NCBI GenBank assembly: GCA_000432915.1
Contig: HF995233.1
Coordinates: forward strand, 1,052 to 29,437
DNA from: Firmicutes bacterium CAG:194
GTDB lineage: Bacteria; Bacillota; Clostridia; Lachnospirales; Lachnospiraceae
Direction: 5' to 3'
DNA length: 28,386 nt
The position numbers and the translations under genes are program-made. The number at the start of each line of letters is the position of its first letter. Positions within the stretch are counted from its first letter, which is position 1. The notes under the pieces were generated by a model. It saw nothing but the letters and a program-made list of their open reading frames with translations. It was not told the origin of the DNA and made no database searches. Shown here piece by piece: positions 14,370 through 22,395 of the stretch.

Positions 14370-15794
14370 ATGAACGAAGAAAAAACCTTTGAAAACAGAC
14401 CCGTGACCATGAATCCGAAGAAGAATCTTCTGGAAATTGAGGAACATATGTATATTTTGGATGATGTCGAAAAACCAAATGTATTCCGTAATATGTTTCC
14501 TTATTCCGATATTCCGAAGATTCCATTTAATGACCGTATTGTACCGCATAATATGCCGCGTGACATCTGGATCACAGATACGACATTCCGTGACGGACAA
14601 CAGTCAAGGGCTCCTTATACAACTGAACAGATTGTGACAATTTATGATTATCTGCACAAACTTGGTGGGCCAAATGGCATGATCCGTGCCAGTGAGTTTT
14701 TCTTATACAGCAAAAAGGACAGAGATGCAGTATATAAATGTATGGAAAGAGGGTATCAGTTCCCGGAGGTAACGAGCTGGATCCGTGCCAGCAAGGAAGA
14801 TTTTAAGCTGGTAAAGGAAATCGGCATGAAAGAGACCGGTATTTTGGTAAGCTGCTCCGATTATCATATTTTCCTGAAATTAAAAATGACAAGAAAACAG
14901 GCAATGGAACACTATCTGAGCATTGTACGTGACTGTCTGGAGGAGGGCATCAGCGTGCGCTGCCATCTGGAGGATATTACCAGAGCGGATATTTACGGAT
15001 ATGTTGTTCCGTTCTGCCTGGAGCTGATGAAGCTCATGGAAGAATACAAGATACCGATCAAGGTCAGAGCCTGCGATACGATGGGATACGGTGTCAATTA
15101 TTCCGGTGCTGTTATTCCGCGAAGTGTACAGGGTATCATCTATGCGATCCATACACATGCAGGTGTTCCGCATTCCCTGATCGAATGGCATGGCCATAAT
15201 GATTTTTATAAGGCGGTTGTCAATTCCACGACCGCATGGCTGTATGGCTGTTCCGGTGTCAATACTTCTTTGTTCGGCATCGGGGAAAGAACCGGTAATA
15301 CACCGCTTGAAGCGATGGTATTTGAGTATGCACAGCTTCGTGGCAACTTAAATGGCATGGATACGACCGTGATCACAGAGCTGGCAGAATATTATGAAAA
15401 AGAGATTGGTTATCATATTCCGCCGAGAACCCCGTTTGTCGGCAAGAATTTTAATGTGACAAGAGCAGGAATTCATGCGGACGGACTGTTGAAAAACGAA
15501 GAGATTTATAATATATTTGATACAGAGAAATTTTTAAACAGACCGGTTCTTTGTGCAGTATCCAATACATCCGGTCTTGCCGGTATTGCACATTGGATCA
15601 ATTCTTACTATAAGCTTTCTCCGGAAAAGCAGTTTAAGAAGAGCGATCTTCTGATACACGAACTGAAAAAATGGGTGGATGACGAATATGAGAATGGCCG
15701 TGTGACGGTTTTGACAGATGAAGAACTGATCAGAGAAATCAAAAAAGTATGCGTTATCCTGCATATGGATTATGACGCAATTTTCAGCAAGTAG
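14370..15794 (+). CDS. Probable Re-citrate synthase (2-isopropylmalate/homocitrate synthase-like)
   Basis: A 474-residue HMG-CoA-lyase-like (DRE-TIM) acyl-CoA condensing enzyme. It carries the signature ITDTTFRDGQQS with Asp70, Arg74 and Asp75, and the metal-binding HGHND at 274-278. Annotators often label such proteins 2-isopropylmalate synthase. No leucine genes are nearby; instead isocitrate dehydrogenase and a GntR regulator are co-transcribed, which points to a Re-type citrate synthase of the kind characterised in Clostridium kluyveri, condensing oxaloacetate and acetyl-CoA to feed 2-oxoglutarate and glutamate synthesis. It lacks the C-terminal LeuA allosteric domain: after the TIM barrel there are only about 120 helical residues. 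Homocitrate or citramalate synthase are the alternatives. Aconitase is not in this window. Confidence 0.8.
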   Translation: MNEEKTFENRPVTMNPKKNLLEIEEHMYILDDVEKPNVFRNMFPYSDIPKIPFNDRIVPHNMPRDIWITDTTFRDGQQSRAPYTTEQIVTIYDYLHKLGGPNGMIRASEFFLYSKKDRDAVYKCMERGYQFPEVTSWIRASKEDFKLVKEIGMKETGILVSCSDYHIFLKLKMTRKQAMEHYLSIVRDCLEEGISVRCHLEDITRADIYGYVVPFCLELMKLMEEYKIPIKVRACDTMGYGVNYSGAVIPRSVQGIIYAIHTHAGVPHSLIEWHGHNDFYKAVVNSTTAWLYGCSGVNTSLFGIGERTGNTPLEAMVFEYAQLRGNLNGMDTTVITELAEYYEKEIGYHIPPRTPFVGKNFNVTRAGIHADGLLKNEEIYNIFDTEKFLNRPVLCAVSNTSGLAGIAHWINSYYKLSPEKQFKKSDLLIHELKKWVDDEYENGRVTVLTDEELIREIKKVCVILHMDYDAIFSK

Positions 15795-15803
15795 GAGGCA
15801 GTT

Positions 15804-16523
15804 ATGTCTGATTACAATTTGCAGCAGGAGGTATCCGATAAATATTCCCTGCGCGGAAGAGTATTCCACAAGATCAGAGAAGATATTTTAAACGGAAAGT
15901 ACAAACAGAACGAAGAACTCAGAGAGGCGACGATCGGTGCAGAGCTTGGTGTATCGAGAACACCTGTCAGAGAAGCATTCAGGCAGCTTGAACTCGAAGG
16001 ACTTCTAAAGATGATCCCCAATAAAGGGACTTATGTAACGGGAATCACCAGAAAAGATGTTCATGATATTTATATGATACGATCCTTGTTAGAAGGATTA
16101 TGTGCCAGATGGGCAACGGAAAAGATCACACCGGAGCAGCTCAACGAAATGGAAGAAAATGTATATCTGTCCGAGTTCCATGAAAGTAAGGGGCATTCAG
16201 ATCAGATGGCGGAGCTGGACAACAGGTTTCATGAAATTTTATATGAATCCTGCGACAGTAAAATGCTGGAGCATCTGCTCAGTGATTTTCACCAGTATGT
16301 ATACAGGATCCGCCGCATGACACTGGCAAGTGAAAAGAGAGGACGTGCTTCCAACAAGGAGCATCATGAGATCATGGAGGCCATCAAGGCACATGATGCA
16401 GATAAGGCAGAACGACTTGCCAATCTACATATGATCAATGCTTATGATAATATGGTAAAGAACGGTCTTATTGATATTTTTGATGAAAATGATGAAGAAA
16501 AAGGAGAACAGGAACATGAGTAA
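15804..16523 (+). CDS. GntR-family (FCD/FadR type) transcriptional regulator
   Basis: A 239-residue regulator. The N-terminal winged helix (about 14-80) contains the GntR pattern IREDILNGKY...LGVSRTPVREAFRQLELEGL...PNKGTYV. The C-terminal FCD domain (about 85-225) has the usual D..FH (ELDNRFHEIL) and HHEIMEAI histidine segments, which in the family bind a metal and an organic acid. It sits between the citrate synthase and isocitrate dehydrogenase genes; its AGGAGG overlaps the upstream stop. The natural guess is a repressor of its own operon at the 14310-14321 palindrome, responding to citrate, 2-oxoglutarate or a related acid. The effector is inferred only from context. Confidence 0.9.
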   Translation: MSDYNLQQEVSDKYSLRGRVFHKIREDILNGKYKQNEELREATIGAELGVSRTPVREAFRQLELEGLLKMIPNKGTYVTGITRKDVHDIYMIRSLLEGLCARWATEKITPEQLNEMEENVYLSEFHESKGHSDQMAELDNRFHEILYESCDSKMLEHLLSDFHQYVYRIRRMTLASEKRGRASNKEHHEIMEAIKAHDADKAERLANLHMINAYDNMVKNGLIDIFDENDEEKGEQEHE

Positions 16524-17721
16524 AATTCAGATGACAACACCTCTTGTGGAAATGGATGGAGATGAAATGACAAGAATTCTCTGGAAGATGATCAAGGATG
16601 AGTTACTGCTTCCGTATATTAATCTGAAAACAGAGTATTACGATCTTGGTCTGGAACACCGTAATGCAACAGATGATAAAGTAACAATGGAATCCGCACT
16701 TGCCACAAAGAAATACGGCGTTGCTGTCAAATGCGCAACGATCACACCGAATGCTGCCCGTATGACAGAATATAATCTGAAGGAAATGTGGAAGAGCCCG
16801 AACGGAACGATCCGTGCAGCACTTGACGGAACTGTTTTCCGTACACCGATCGTAGTAAAAGGCATCGAGCCATGTGTCAGAAACTGGAAAAAGCCGATCA
16901 CACTGGCAAGACATGCTTACGGTGATGTTTATAAAAATGCCGAAATCAAAGTACCGGGCGCAGGAAAAGCAGAGCTTGTCTTTACTGCAGAGGATGGTAG
17001 CAAGCAGGTAGAGCTGATCCACAATTTTGAAGGTCCGGGCGTGATCCAGGGTATGCACAATACAGACAAATCGATCACAAGCTTTGCAAAAGCATGCTTT
17101 AATTATGCGCTTTCCACAAAGCAGGATCTCTGGTTTGCCACAAAAGATACGATCTCCAAAAAGTACGATCATACTTTTAAGGACATCTTCCAGGAGATTT
17201 TTGAAAAGGAATACAAAGAAAAATTTGAGCAGGCAGGGATTACCTACTTCTATACACTGATCGATGATGCGGTAGCCCGTGTCATGAAGGCAGAGGGCGG
17301 CTTTATCTGGGCATGCAAGAACTATGATGGTGATGTCATGTCAGATATGGTTTCTTCCGCATTCGGTTCTCTTGCCATGATGACGTCTGTTCTGGTATCT
17401 CCAAGCGGCGTATATGAGTATGAAGCAGCGCACGGAACTGTACAGAGGCATTATTATAAGCACTTAAAGGGCGAAGAAACTTCCACAAACTCTGTTGCAA
17501 CGATCTTTGCATGGACAGGTGCACTCAGAAAGCGTGGAGAGCTGGATGGAAACCGGGAGCTTACAGAGTTTGCCGATAAGCTGGAAATGGCAACGATCCG
17601 GACGATCGAAAGTGGCCGTATGACAAAGGATCTGGCGCTGATCACCAGTCTTAACGATGTACAGGTCTGCAATAGTCTGGAATTTATTCAGGAAATCAGA
17701 AAGACATTTGAAACAGTATAA
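16516..17721 (+). CDS. icd: NADP-dependent isocitrate dehydrogenase (eukaryote-like type)
   Basis: A 401-residue cytoplasmic enzyme that oxidatively decarboxylates isocitrate to 2-oxoglutarate. The sequence opens with TTPLVEMDGDEMTRILW and contains CATITPNAARMTEYNLKEMW, NGTIRAALDGTVFRTPI, EAAHGTVQRH and SGRMTKDLAL, all typical of the IDH1/2-like subfamily found in animals and some bacteria and unlike the E. coli type. The start at 16516 is preceded by AAGGAG (16501-16506), 9 nt away, and overlaps the regulator's stop by 8 bp (ATGAGTAA), so translation is coupled. An in-frame ATG at 16471 has no ribosome binding site. Together with the citrate synthase it makes an oxidative half-cycle for glutamate supply. 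Confidence 0.95.
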   Translation: MSKIQMTTPLVEMDGDEMTRILWKMIKDELLLPYINLKTEYYDLGLEHRNATDDKVTMESALATKKYGVAVKCATITPNAARMTEYNLKEMWKSPNGTIRAALDGTVFRTPIVVKGIEPCVRNWKKPITLARHAYGDVYKNAEIKVPGAGKAELVFTAEDGSKQVELIHNFEGPGVIQGMHNTDKSITSFAKACFNYALSTKQDLWFATKDTISKKYDHTFKDIFQEIFEKEYKEKFEQAGITYFYTLIDDAVARVMKAEGGFIWACKNYDGDVMSDMVSSAFGSLAMMTSVLVSPSGVYEYEAAHGTVQRHYYKHLKGEETSTNSVATIFAWTGALRKRGELDGNRELTEFADKLEMATIRTIESGRMTKDLALITSLNDVQVCNSLEFIQEIRKTFETV

Positions 17722-17732
17722 GGATACAGGTA

Positions 17733-19232
17733 ATGGATTTTATAACAGGAGCATTTTTACTCTTTTTCACGATCTGTGTGGCAGTATATTATAGTATACC
17801 AAAAAAGGGGCAGTGGATATGGCTGCTCCTTTGTAGCATATTCTTTTATCTCTGTGCATCCGTGAAATTGAGTATTTTTATTTTATTTAGTATTATAAGC
17901 AGCTTTGCGGCTGCCAGACGTCTGGAACAATTGTGCGCACGTGAACAGGCGGTGAGAGAGAAAACCGATCCGGATCAAAAAAAAGAGACAGATGTGAATG
18001 TGCATAAGAAAGCAGTAGCTGCATTACTGATCGGCAGTAATGCCGGTTTATTGTTTCTTCTGAAATTTGCATCGTCCGGAAGTTTCTTTGTAACAAGACT
18101 GCATCTGGGCAGGCTTGCCTTTCTGCTGCCGATGGGAATTTCCTTTTATACGCTGCAGATCATTGCCTATGTGGTAGATGTTTATCGCGGAAAATATCCG
18201 GCGGAGAAGAATTTTCTGCAGTATATGCTGTTTGTGATGTATTTTCCGCAGATCCTGCAGGGACCGATCGCAAGATTTGATCAGCTCAAAAAGCAGCTTT
18301 GCAGCGGGCATACATTTTCTTATGCAACATTTGTCGGAGGATTTGAACTGATGATCTGGGGCTATTTTCAGAAGCTGGTGATCGCAGACCGCGCAGCAGT
18401 CATCGTGGACAGACTGTTTGGAGAATACCGATCGTATACAGGTGTGTATATGCTGCTTGCAGGGGTGCTGTACAGCATTCAGCTCTATACAGATTTTAAT
18501 GGTTGTGTCTGCATTGCCAGAGGAGCTTCCGAGATGCTGGGGATCACGCTGGCGGAAAATTTTGATCATCCGTATTTTGCGACATCCATTCAGGATTTCT
18601 GGCATCGCTGGCATATGTCCCTGAGCAGCTGGCTGCGGGATTATGTATATATTCCGCTTGGCGGAAACAGGAAAGGGAAGCTTAGAAAGTATGTCAATAT
18701 TCTGTTGACCTTTCTGGTCAGCGGACTTTGGCATGGTATGGGACTGACCTATCTTGTCTGGGGATTTTTGCATGGACTGTATCAGATAATGGGCAGTCTT
18801 TTGATGCCTGTACGTGACCGGCTTGTCAGCCTGACAAAAACAGACCGGAGCTGTTTTTCTCACAGATTGCTGAAACAGCTCTGTACCTTTTTCCTTGTCA
18901 TGCTGGCATGGATCTTTTTCCGTGCGGATTCCGTGACGCAGGCCCTACAGATGATCCGGCAGATGGCTGTGTTCAATCCTTGGGTGCTCTGGAATCAGTC
19001 TGTGTATCTGCTCGGACTGGATGCGAAAAATGTCTGGATTCTGTTCTTTGCAATTGTCATTTTGCTGCTTGTCAGTATTTTGCAGACAAAGACGGATATC
19101 AGAGGCTGGCTGGCAAAGCAGGGTATCGTATTCCGCTATGCAGTGGTGTATCTTGCGCTGTTTGCAGTTCTGATCTTTGGCATTTACGGGCCGGGATATG
19201 ATGCGGTCCAGTTTATTTACGGAGGATTTTAG
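17733..19232 (+). CDS. MBOAT-family O-acyltransferase (AlgI/DltB/PatA-like)
   Basis: A 499-residue polytopic membrane protein with about 10-12 hydrophobic segments. MBOAT signatures are present: DFWHRWHMSLSSWLRDYVYIPLGGNRKG, and SGLWHGMGLTYLVWGFLHG with the invariant His334 and a second His347. Family members pass an acyl group (usually acetyl) from a cytoplasmic donor across the membrane to a secreted partner. Such a partner, an SGNH-like protein, is encoded 2 bp downstream, as in AlgI/AlgJ/AlgX and PatA/PatB systems. The substrate may be peptidoglycan, a teichoic acid or an exopolysaccharide; the sequence does not tell. The gene starts 11 bp after icd, so it is probably co-transcribed with it, an unexpected pairing with central metabolism. 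Confidence 0.93.
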   Translation: MDFITGAFLLFFTICVAVYYSIPKKGQWIWLLLCSIFFYLCASVKLSIFILFSIISSFAAARRLEQLCAREQAVREKTDPDQKKETDVNVHKKAVAALLIGSNAGLLFLLKFASSGSFFVTRLHLGRLAFLLPMGISFYTLQIIAYVVDVYRGKYPAEKNFLQYMLFVMYFPQILQGPIARFDQLKKQLCSGHTFSYATFVGGFELMIWGYFQKLVIADRAAVIVDRLFGEYRSYTGVYMLLAGVLYSIQLYTDFNGCVCIARGASEMLGITLAENFDHPYFATSIQDFWHRWHMSLSSWLRDYVYIPLGGNRKGKLRKYVNILLTFLVSGLWHGMGLTYLVWGFLHGLYQIMGSLLMPVRDRLVSLTKTDRSCFSHRLLKQLCTFFLVMLAWIFFRADSVTQALQMIRQMAVFNPWVLWNQSVYLLGLDAKNVWILFFAIVILLLVSILQTKTDIRGWLAKQGIVFRYAVVYLALFAVLIFGIYGPGYDAVQFIYGGF

Positions 19233-19234
19233 AC

Positions 19235-20740
19235 ATGAAAAAGAAAACGATAGTATTCCGGTTTTTCCTGTTTTTTGTGTTTTTTATCCTGCTGTTTCTG
19301 GTCGTATCGGAAGTGCTGAAGGATAAGCGTATCGTACAGGAATATGATGCCTCCGCCAAGGTAAAAGGCTTTTATGAAGAAAAAGAGGACACACTGGATT
19401 TTGTATTTGTGGGAAGCAGCCAGCTTTATGCGGATATTGCACCGGCGGTATTATTTTCGGAATATGGAATAACATCATATGATTTCTGCGCCAATGAACA
19501 GCCGCTCTGGATTTCCTATTATTATATCAAAGAGGCGTTGAAGCATCAGAAGCCGAAGGCAATCGTACTGGATGTTTTTACGGTATATGGTGCAGAGTAT
19601 GAAGAAGAAGGCGTCAATCATATCAACATCGACGATCTGCCATGGAGCATGAATAAGGTGCAGGCAATCCGGAATGGTGTGCCAAAAGACTTACAGTATT
19701 CCTTCTTCCTGACACTGACGAAATATCATGATACATGGAATACGCTGGATGAGTCGAAAATAGAGAGCAGCTTTTACCATAAAAGAAATGTATACAGAGG
19801 CTATTCACCATTTACCGTAAGACATGCGTATGGAGAAACAGCACCGGATGAGGTTGTCATGCAGACAGAACGGGAGCCTGTTCCGGACAGGGCAAGACTC
19901 TGGCTCGATCAGATCGTAGAGCTGACAAAAGAAGAAGGTGTTGATCTGATCCTTATTAAAACACCGAATGGAAATGCGGACAGACAGAAGTTGTACAACA
20001 GCGTTTCAGATTATGCCAAAGAGAAAGATATTCCGTTTGTCAACATGAACACGGTATTTGATGGGGAAGCACATATCAATGTGCTGCAGGCAGAAAAAGT
20101 GTCGAAGTATATTGGCGGCTATCTGGCAGCGCATTATAAGATCACGGATAAACGAAAGGATGCGGCATATGCAGACTGGGCAGAGGACAGTGCTTACTTT
20201 TACCGGAAGAAAGCCAAATGTGAACTGATCAGCACAGACGATCTGGAAGCCTATACTGATTTTTTGTCACAGCAGGATTACGTGACGATGGTGGCGGTCA
20301 AGAGTGGGGATGCTGCTTCGGAGAATACTTTGATTTCACAGGAACAGAAGGACTGCCTGGCTGCCCTCGGTCTATATCCGGACTATACTATGAATGGAAG
20401 CTGGTGTTATCTGGCACTTGTCAGGAATGGTAATGAGCCGGTTCTGCAGTTCCAGACGCAGACAGAACAGACGGAAAGCTATGAACTGCCATATGAAGAA
20501 GGCTGTCTGATTACAAATACTGCGGCAAAAGCATCTGAAAAAGAGTTTGCCGGGCTGCCTCACAGCTTTACCCTGCAAAGCAGTCTGCAGGAAGATGGTT
20601 TGCATGCAGCATTTTTAATGGGAGAGGATAATTACTGTCTTGATCAGGACGGTATCAATTTTTTTGTATATGATCCACTGCTTTCTGAAATCGTGGAATT
20701 TACTGCCTTCGCGCCGGGAGAGACAGAAGTTCTCCATTGA
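19235..20740 (+). CDS. Membrane-anchored SGNH-like acyltransferase partner with C-terminal extension
   Basis: A 501-residue protein with one N-terminal membrane segment (about 8-26) and an extracytoplasmic body. Block I of the SGNH fold appears as VFVGSSQLYADI, with Ser62 the likely nucleophile; a candidate acid/base is Asp276...His280 (FDGEAHIN). LILIKTPNGN resembles block III. This is the expected acetyl-accepting partner of the MBOAT protein encoded immediately upstream. Residues from about 330 to 501 are an additional part: one segment (EAYTDFLSQQDYVTMVAVKSG...LAALGLYPDYTMNGSWCYLALVRNG) recalls the FAM3/ILEI lectin-like fold, and the last part looks like a beta-sandwich. GGAGG (19221-19225) lies 9 nt before the ATG. 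The next promoter overlaps its stop codon. Confidence 0.82.
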   Translation: MKKKTIVFRFFLFFVFFILLFLVVSEVLKDKRIVQEYDASAKVKGFYEEKEDTLDFVFVGSSQLYADIAPAVLFSEYGITSYDFCANEQPLWISYYYIKEALKHQKPKAIVLDVFTVYGAEYEEEGVNHINIDDLPWSMNKVQAIRNGVPKDLQYSFFLTLTKYHDTWNTLDESKIESSFYHKRNVYRGYSPFTVRHAYGETAPDEVVMQTEREPVPDRARLWLDQIVELTKEEGVDLILIKTPNGNADRQKLYNSVSDYAKEKDIPFVNMNTVFDGEAHINVLQAEKVSKYIGGYLAAHYKITDKRKDAAYADWAEDSAYFYRKKAKCELISTDDLEAYTDFLSQQDYVTMVAVKSGDAASENTLISQEQKDCLAALGLYPDYTMNGSWCYLALVRNGNEPVLQFQTQTEQTESYELPYEEGCLITNTAAKASEKEFAGLPHSFTLQSSLQEDGLHAAFLMGEDNYCLDQDGINFFVYDPLLSEIVEFTAFAPGETEVLH

Positions 20741-20765
20741 CAACCCATAAAATATCATCTACAAT
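20737..20765 (+). promoter_or_regulatory. Promoter of the TetR regulator gene
   Basis: TTGACA (20737-20742) and TACAAT (20760-20765) are 17 bp apart, a near-consensus sigma-A promoter. Its -35 box overlaps the stop codon of the preceding gene; no terminator separates the two units. The predicted leader is about 100 nt. Confidence 0.8.
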
Positions 20766-20777
20766 AACAAGTGTTAT
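20764..20777. promoter_or_regulatory. Dyad next to the -10 box, candidate TetR operator
   Basis: ATAACA (20764-20769) and TGTTAT (20772-20777) form a perfect dyad with a 2 bp centre, directly on the transcription start region. The TNACA-n2-TGTNA layout is common for TetR-family operators. An outer CATCT/AGATG pair (20756-20760 and about 20783-20787) extends the symmetry. Confidence 0.45.
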
Positions 20778-20872
20778 AATATAAGATGTTATTTATGTGT
20801 TCCGGTAGTGTATGCAGGAGCATGGATTTGATGGGGCAGATTGGGTTTACAAGAGGATGAGAGGTATCTGGT

Positions 20873-21424
20873 ATGGCAAGAAAGATCAGTGTGACGAAGG
20901 AAATGGTAAAAAGTGCAGCATTCGCGATCATGCGGGAAGAAGGCATGGATGGGCTGACTGCCAGAAGACTGGCAGATAAGACAGGTTGTTCCACACAGCC
21001 TATTTTCCGTATTTATGAAAATATGAATGAGCTGCATGAAGAGGCGTTTGCGATGGCGATCGCTTATTATACAGATTTTTACCGGGCATTTATGAAGGAC
21101 AGACCGATAGAGAAACCGTTTGTGAATTTTGGGCTGGCATATATCAGTTTCGCTTTGAAAGAGCCTTCATTATTCAGAGTATTATTCTTGTCGAAGGAGC
21201 GTTACGGACAAAGTCTGTATGAGCTTTTGAACGGGCAGGACGGCAAGTTTAAAACGGAGATCGCAAGAGCACAGGAAGCGGGTGCAAAAGATCCGGGAGA
21301 GCTTTTTATGAAGATGTGGATCTTTATTCATGGAGCTGCCTGCATGACGATCACAGGAGATTATGATCTGCCGGAAGCAGAAACGAAAAGACTGCTTCTG
21401 GAAAGCTATGAGAAGAATGCATAA
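20873..21424 (+). CDS. TetR-family transcriptional regulator
   Basis: A 183-residue regulator. The N-terminal helix-turn-helix (about 10-55) has the TetR pattern VKSAAFAIMREEGMDGLTARRLADKTGCSTQPIFRIYENMNEL. The C-terminal helical part (60-183) is the ligand and dimer domain and gives no clear ligand. GAGG (20861-20864) lies 8 nt before the ATG. It has its own near-consensus promoter with a dyad that could be an autoregulatory operator. The next gene, an RpiR-type regulator, starts 44 bp downstream, so the regulated genes may be those of the following cluster, or distant ones. Confidence 0.9.
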   Translation: MARKISVTKEMVKSAAFAIMREEGMDGLTARRLADKTGCSTQPIFRIYENMNELHEEAFAMAIAYYTDFYRAFMKDRPIEKPFVNFGLAYISFALKEPSLFRVLFLSKERYGQSLYELLNGQDGKFKTEIARAQEAGAKDPGELFMKMWIFIHGAACMTITGDYDLPEAETKRLLLESYEKNA

Positions 21425-21468
21425 TGCATATATCTGTCATAGTACAATGAATTGGGAAGGGACAGAGA

Positions 21469-22395
21469 ATGGAAGACAGAAACGATATCGTGACAAGGAT
21501 GAACCAGAATTTTGCACAGATGAGCAAAAGTCATAAAAAGATTGCTTCCTATATCATGGATCATTATGATACAGCTGTATTTATGACTGCAGCGACACTC
21601 GGGAAAGAGATTGGGATCAGCGAATCCACCGTAGTGCGTTTTGCGGCAGGACTGGGCTATGACGGTTATCCAGAATTCCAGAAAGCGCTGGAAGAATGGG
21701 TAAAGAGCAAATGGAACAGTCTGCAGCAAATGGGAGCTAAATATGGGAACAGTTCACAATCCGAGATACTGACATCGGTGATCCGTGCAGATATGGAAAA
21801 GATGGAGGATACCATTCATAATCTGGATCCTGCTGCTTTTGAAACGGCTGTCAGCAGTATACTTGAGGCAAAACACGTGTATGTGATCGGCCTGAGGAGC
21901 TGCGAGCCGCTTGCGAGCTTTCTGAGCTTTTATCTTTCCATGATCCGCGGTGATGTCATGCAGCTGAAAACAACCTCGACAACAGAGCTGTTTGAACAGA
22001 TGATCCGTGTCAGTGATGAGGATGTTGTAATCGGGATCAGCTTCCCGCGTTACTCTATGCGGACTCTGAAAGCAATGGAATTTGCAAATGACAGGAATGC
22101 AAAAGTCATTACGATCACAGACAGCGTGCATTCTCCGATGAATCTGTATTCGTCCTGTAATCTGCTGGCAAGAAGTGACATGGTATCTATTGTGGATTCT
22201 CTTGTCGCACCGCTGAGCGTGATCAATGCATTGGTTGTTGCGCTCTGTGTCAAAGCACCGGAGCAGGCAAGCAAAAACCTGAAAGATTTAGAGGAAGTGT
22301 GGGCAAATTATCAGGTTTATCTGAATGATGAAATTGACTATATTGATAATAAACCGGTGCAGGGAAATGCACTTGTAAAGGATTCTCATGAATAA
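21469..22395 (+). CDS. RpiR/MurR-family regulator with SIS domain
   Basis: A 308-residue regulator. Residues 1-78 form the RpiR-type helix-turn-helix (KKIASYIMDHYDTAVFMTAATLGKEIGISESTVVRFAAGLGYDGYPEFQKAL). A SIS phosphosugar-binding domain (about 115-255) contains VYVIGLRSCEPLASFLSFYL and the VVIGISFPRYSMRTLKAM loop. Family members sense phosphosugars such as MurNAc-6-P, but no sugar-catabolic gene is near, so the ligand is open. AAGGGA lies just before the ATG. Its end overlaps the start of the next gene by 8 bp (ATGAATAA), which couples it to the flavoprotein gene. Confidence 0.92.
   Translation: MEDRNDIVTRMNQNFAQMSKSHKKIASYIMDHYDTAVFMTAATLGKEIGISESTVVRFAAGLGYDGYPEFQKALEEWVKSKWNSLQQMGAKYGNSSQSEILTSVIRADMEKMEDTIHNLDPAAFETAVSSILEAKHVYVIGLRSCEPLASFLSFYLSMIRGDVMQLKTTSTTELFEQMIRVSDEDVVIGISFPRYSMRTLKAMEFANDRNAKVITITDSVHSPMNLYSSCNLLARSDMVSIVDSLVAPLSVINALVVALCVKAPEQASKNLKDLEEVWANYQVYLNDEIDYIDNKPVQGNALVKDSHE

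Noticed and set aside
18048..18863. Minus-strand open frame of 271 codons
   Set aside because: Antisense to the MBOAT gene, with a Gln/His/Lys-rich product typical of the reverse frame of a hydrophobic protein and no ribosome binding site.
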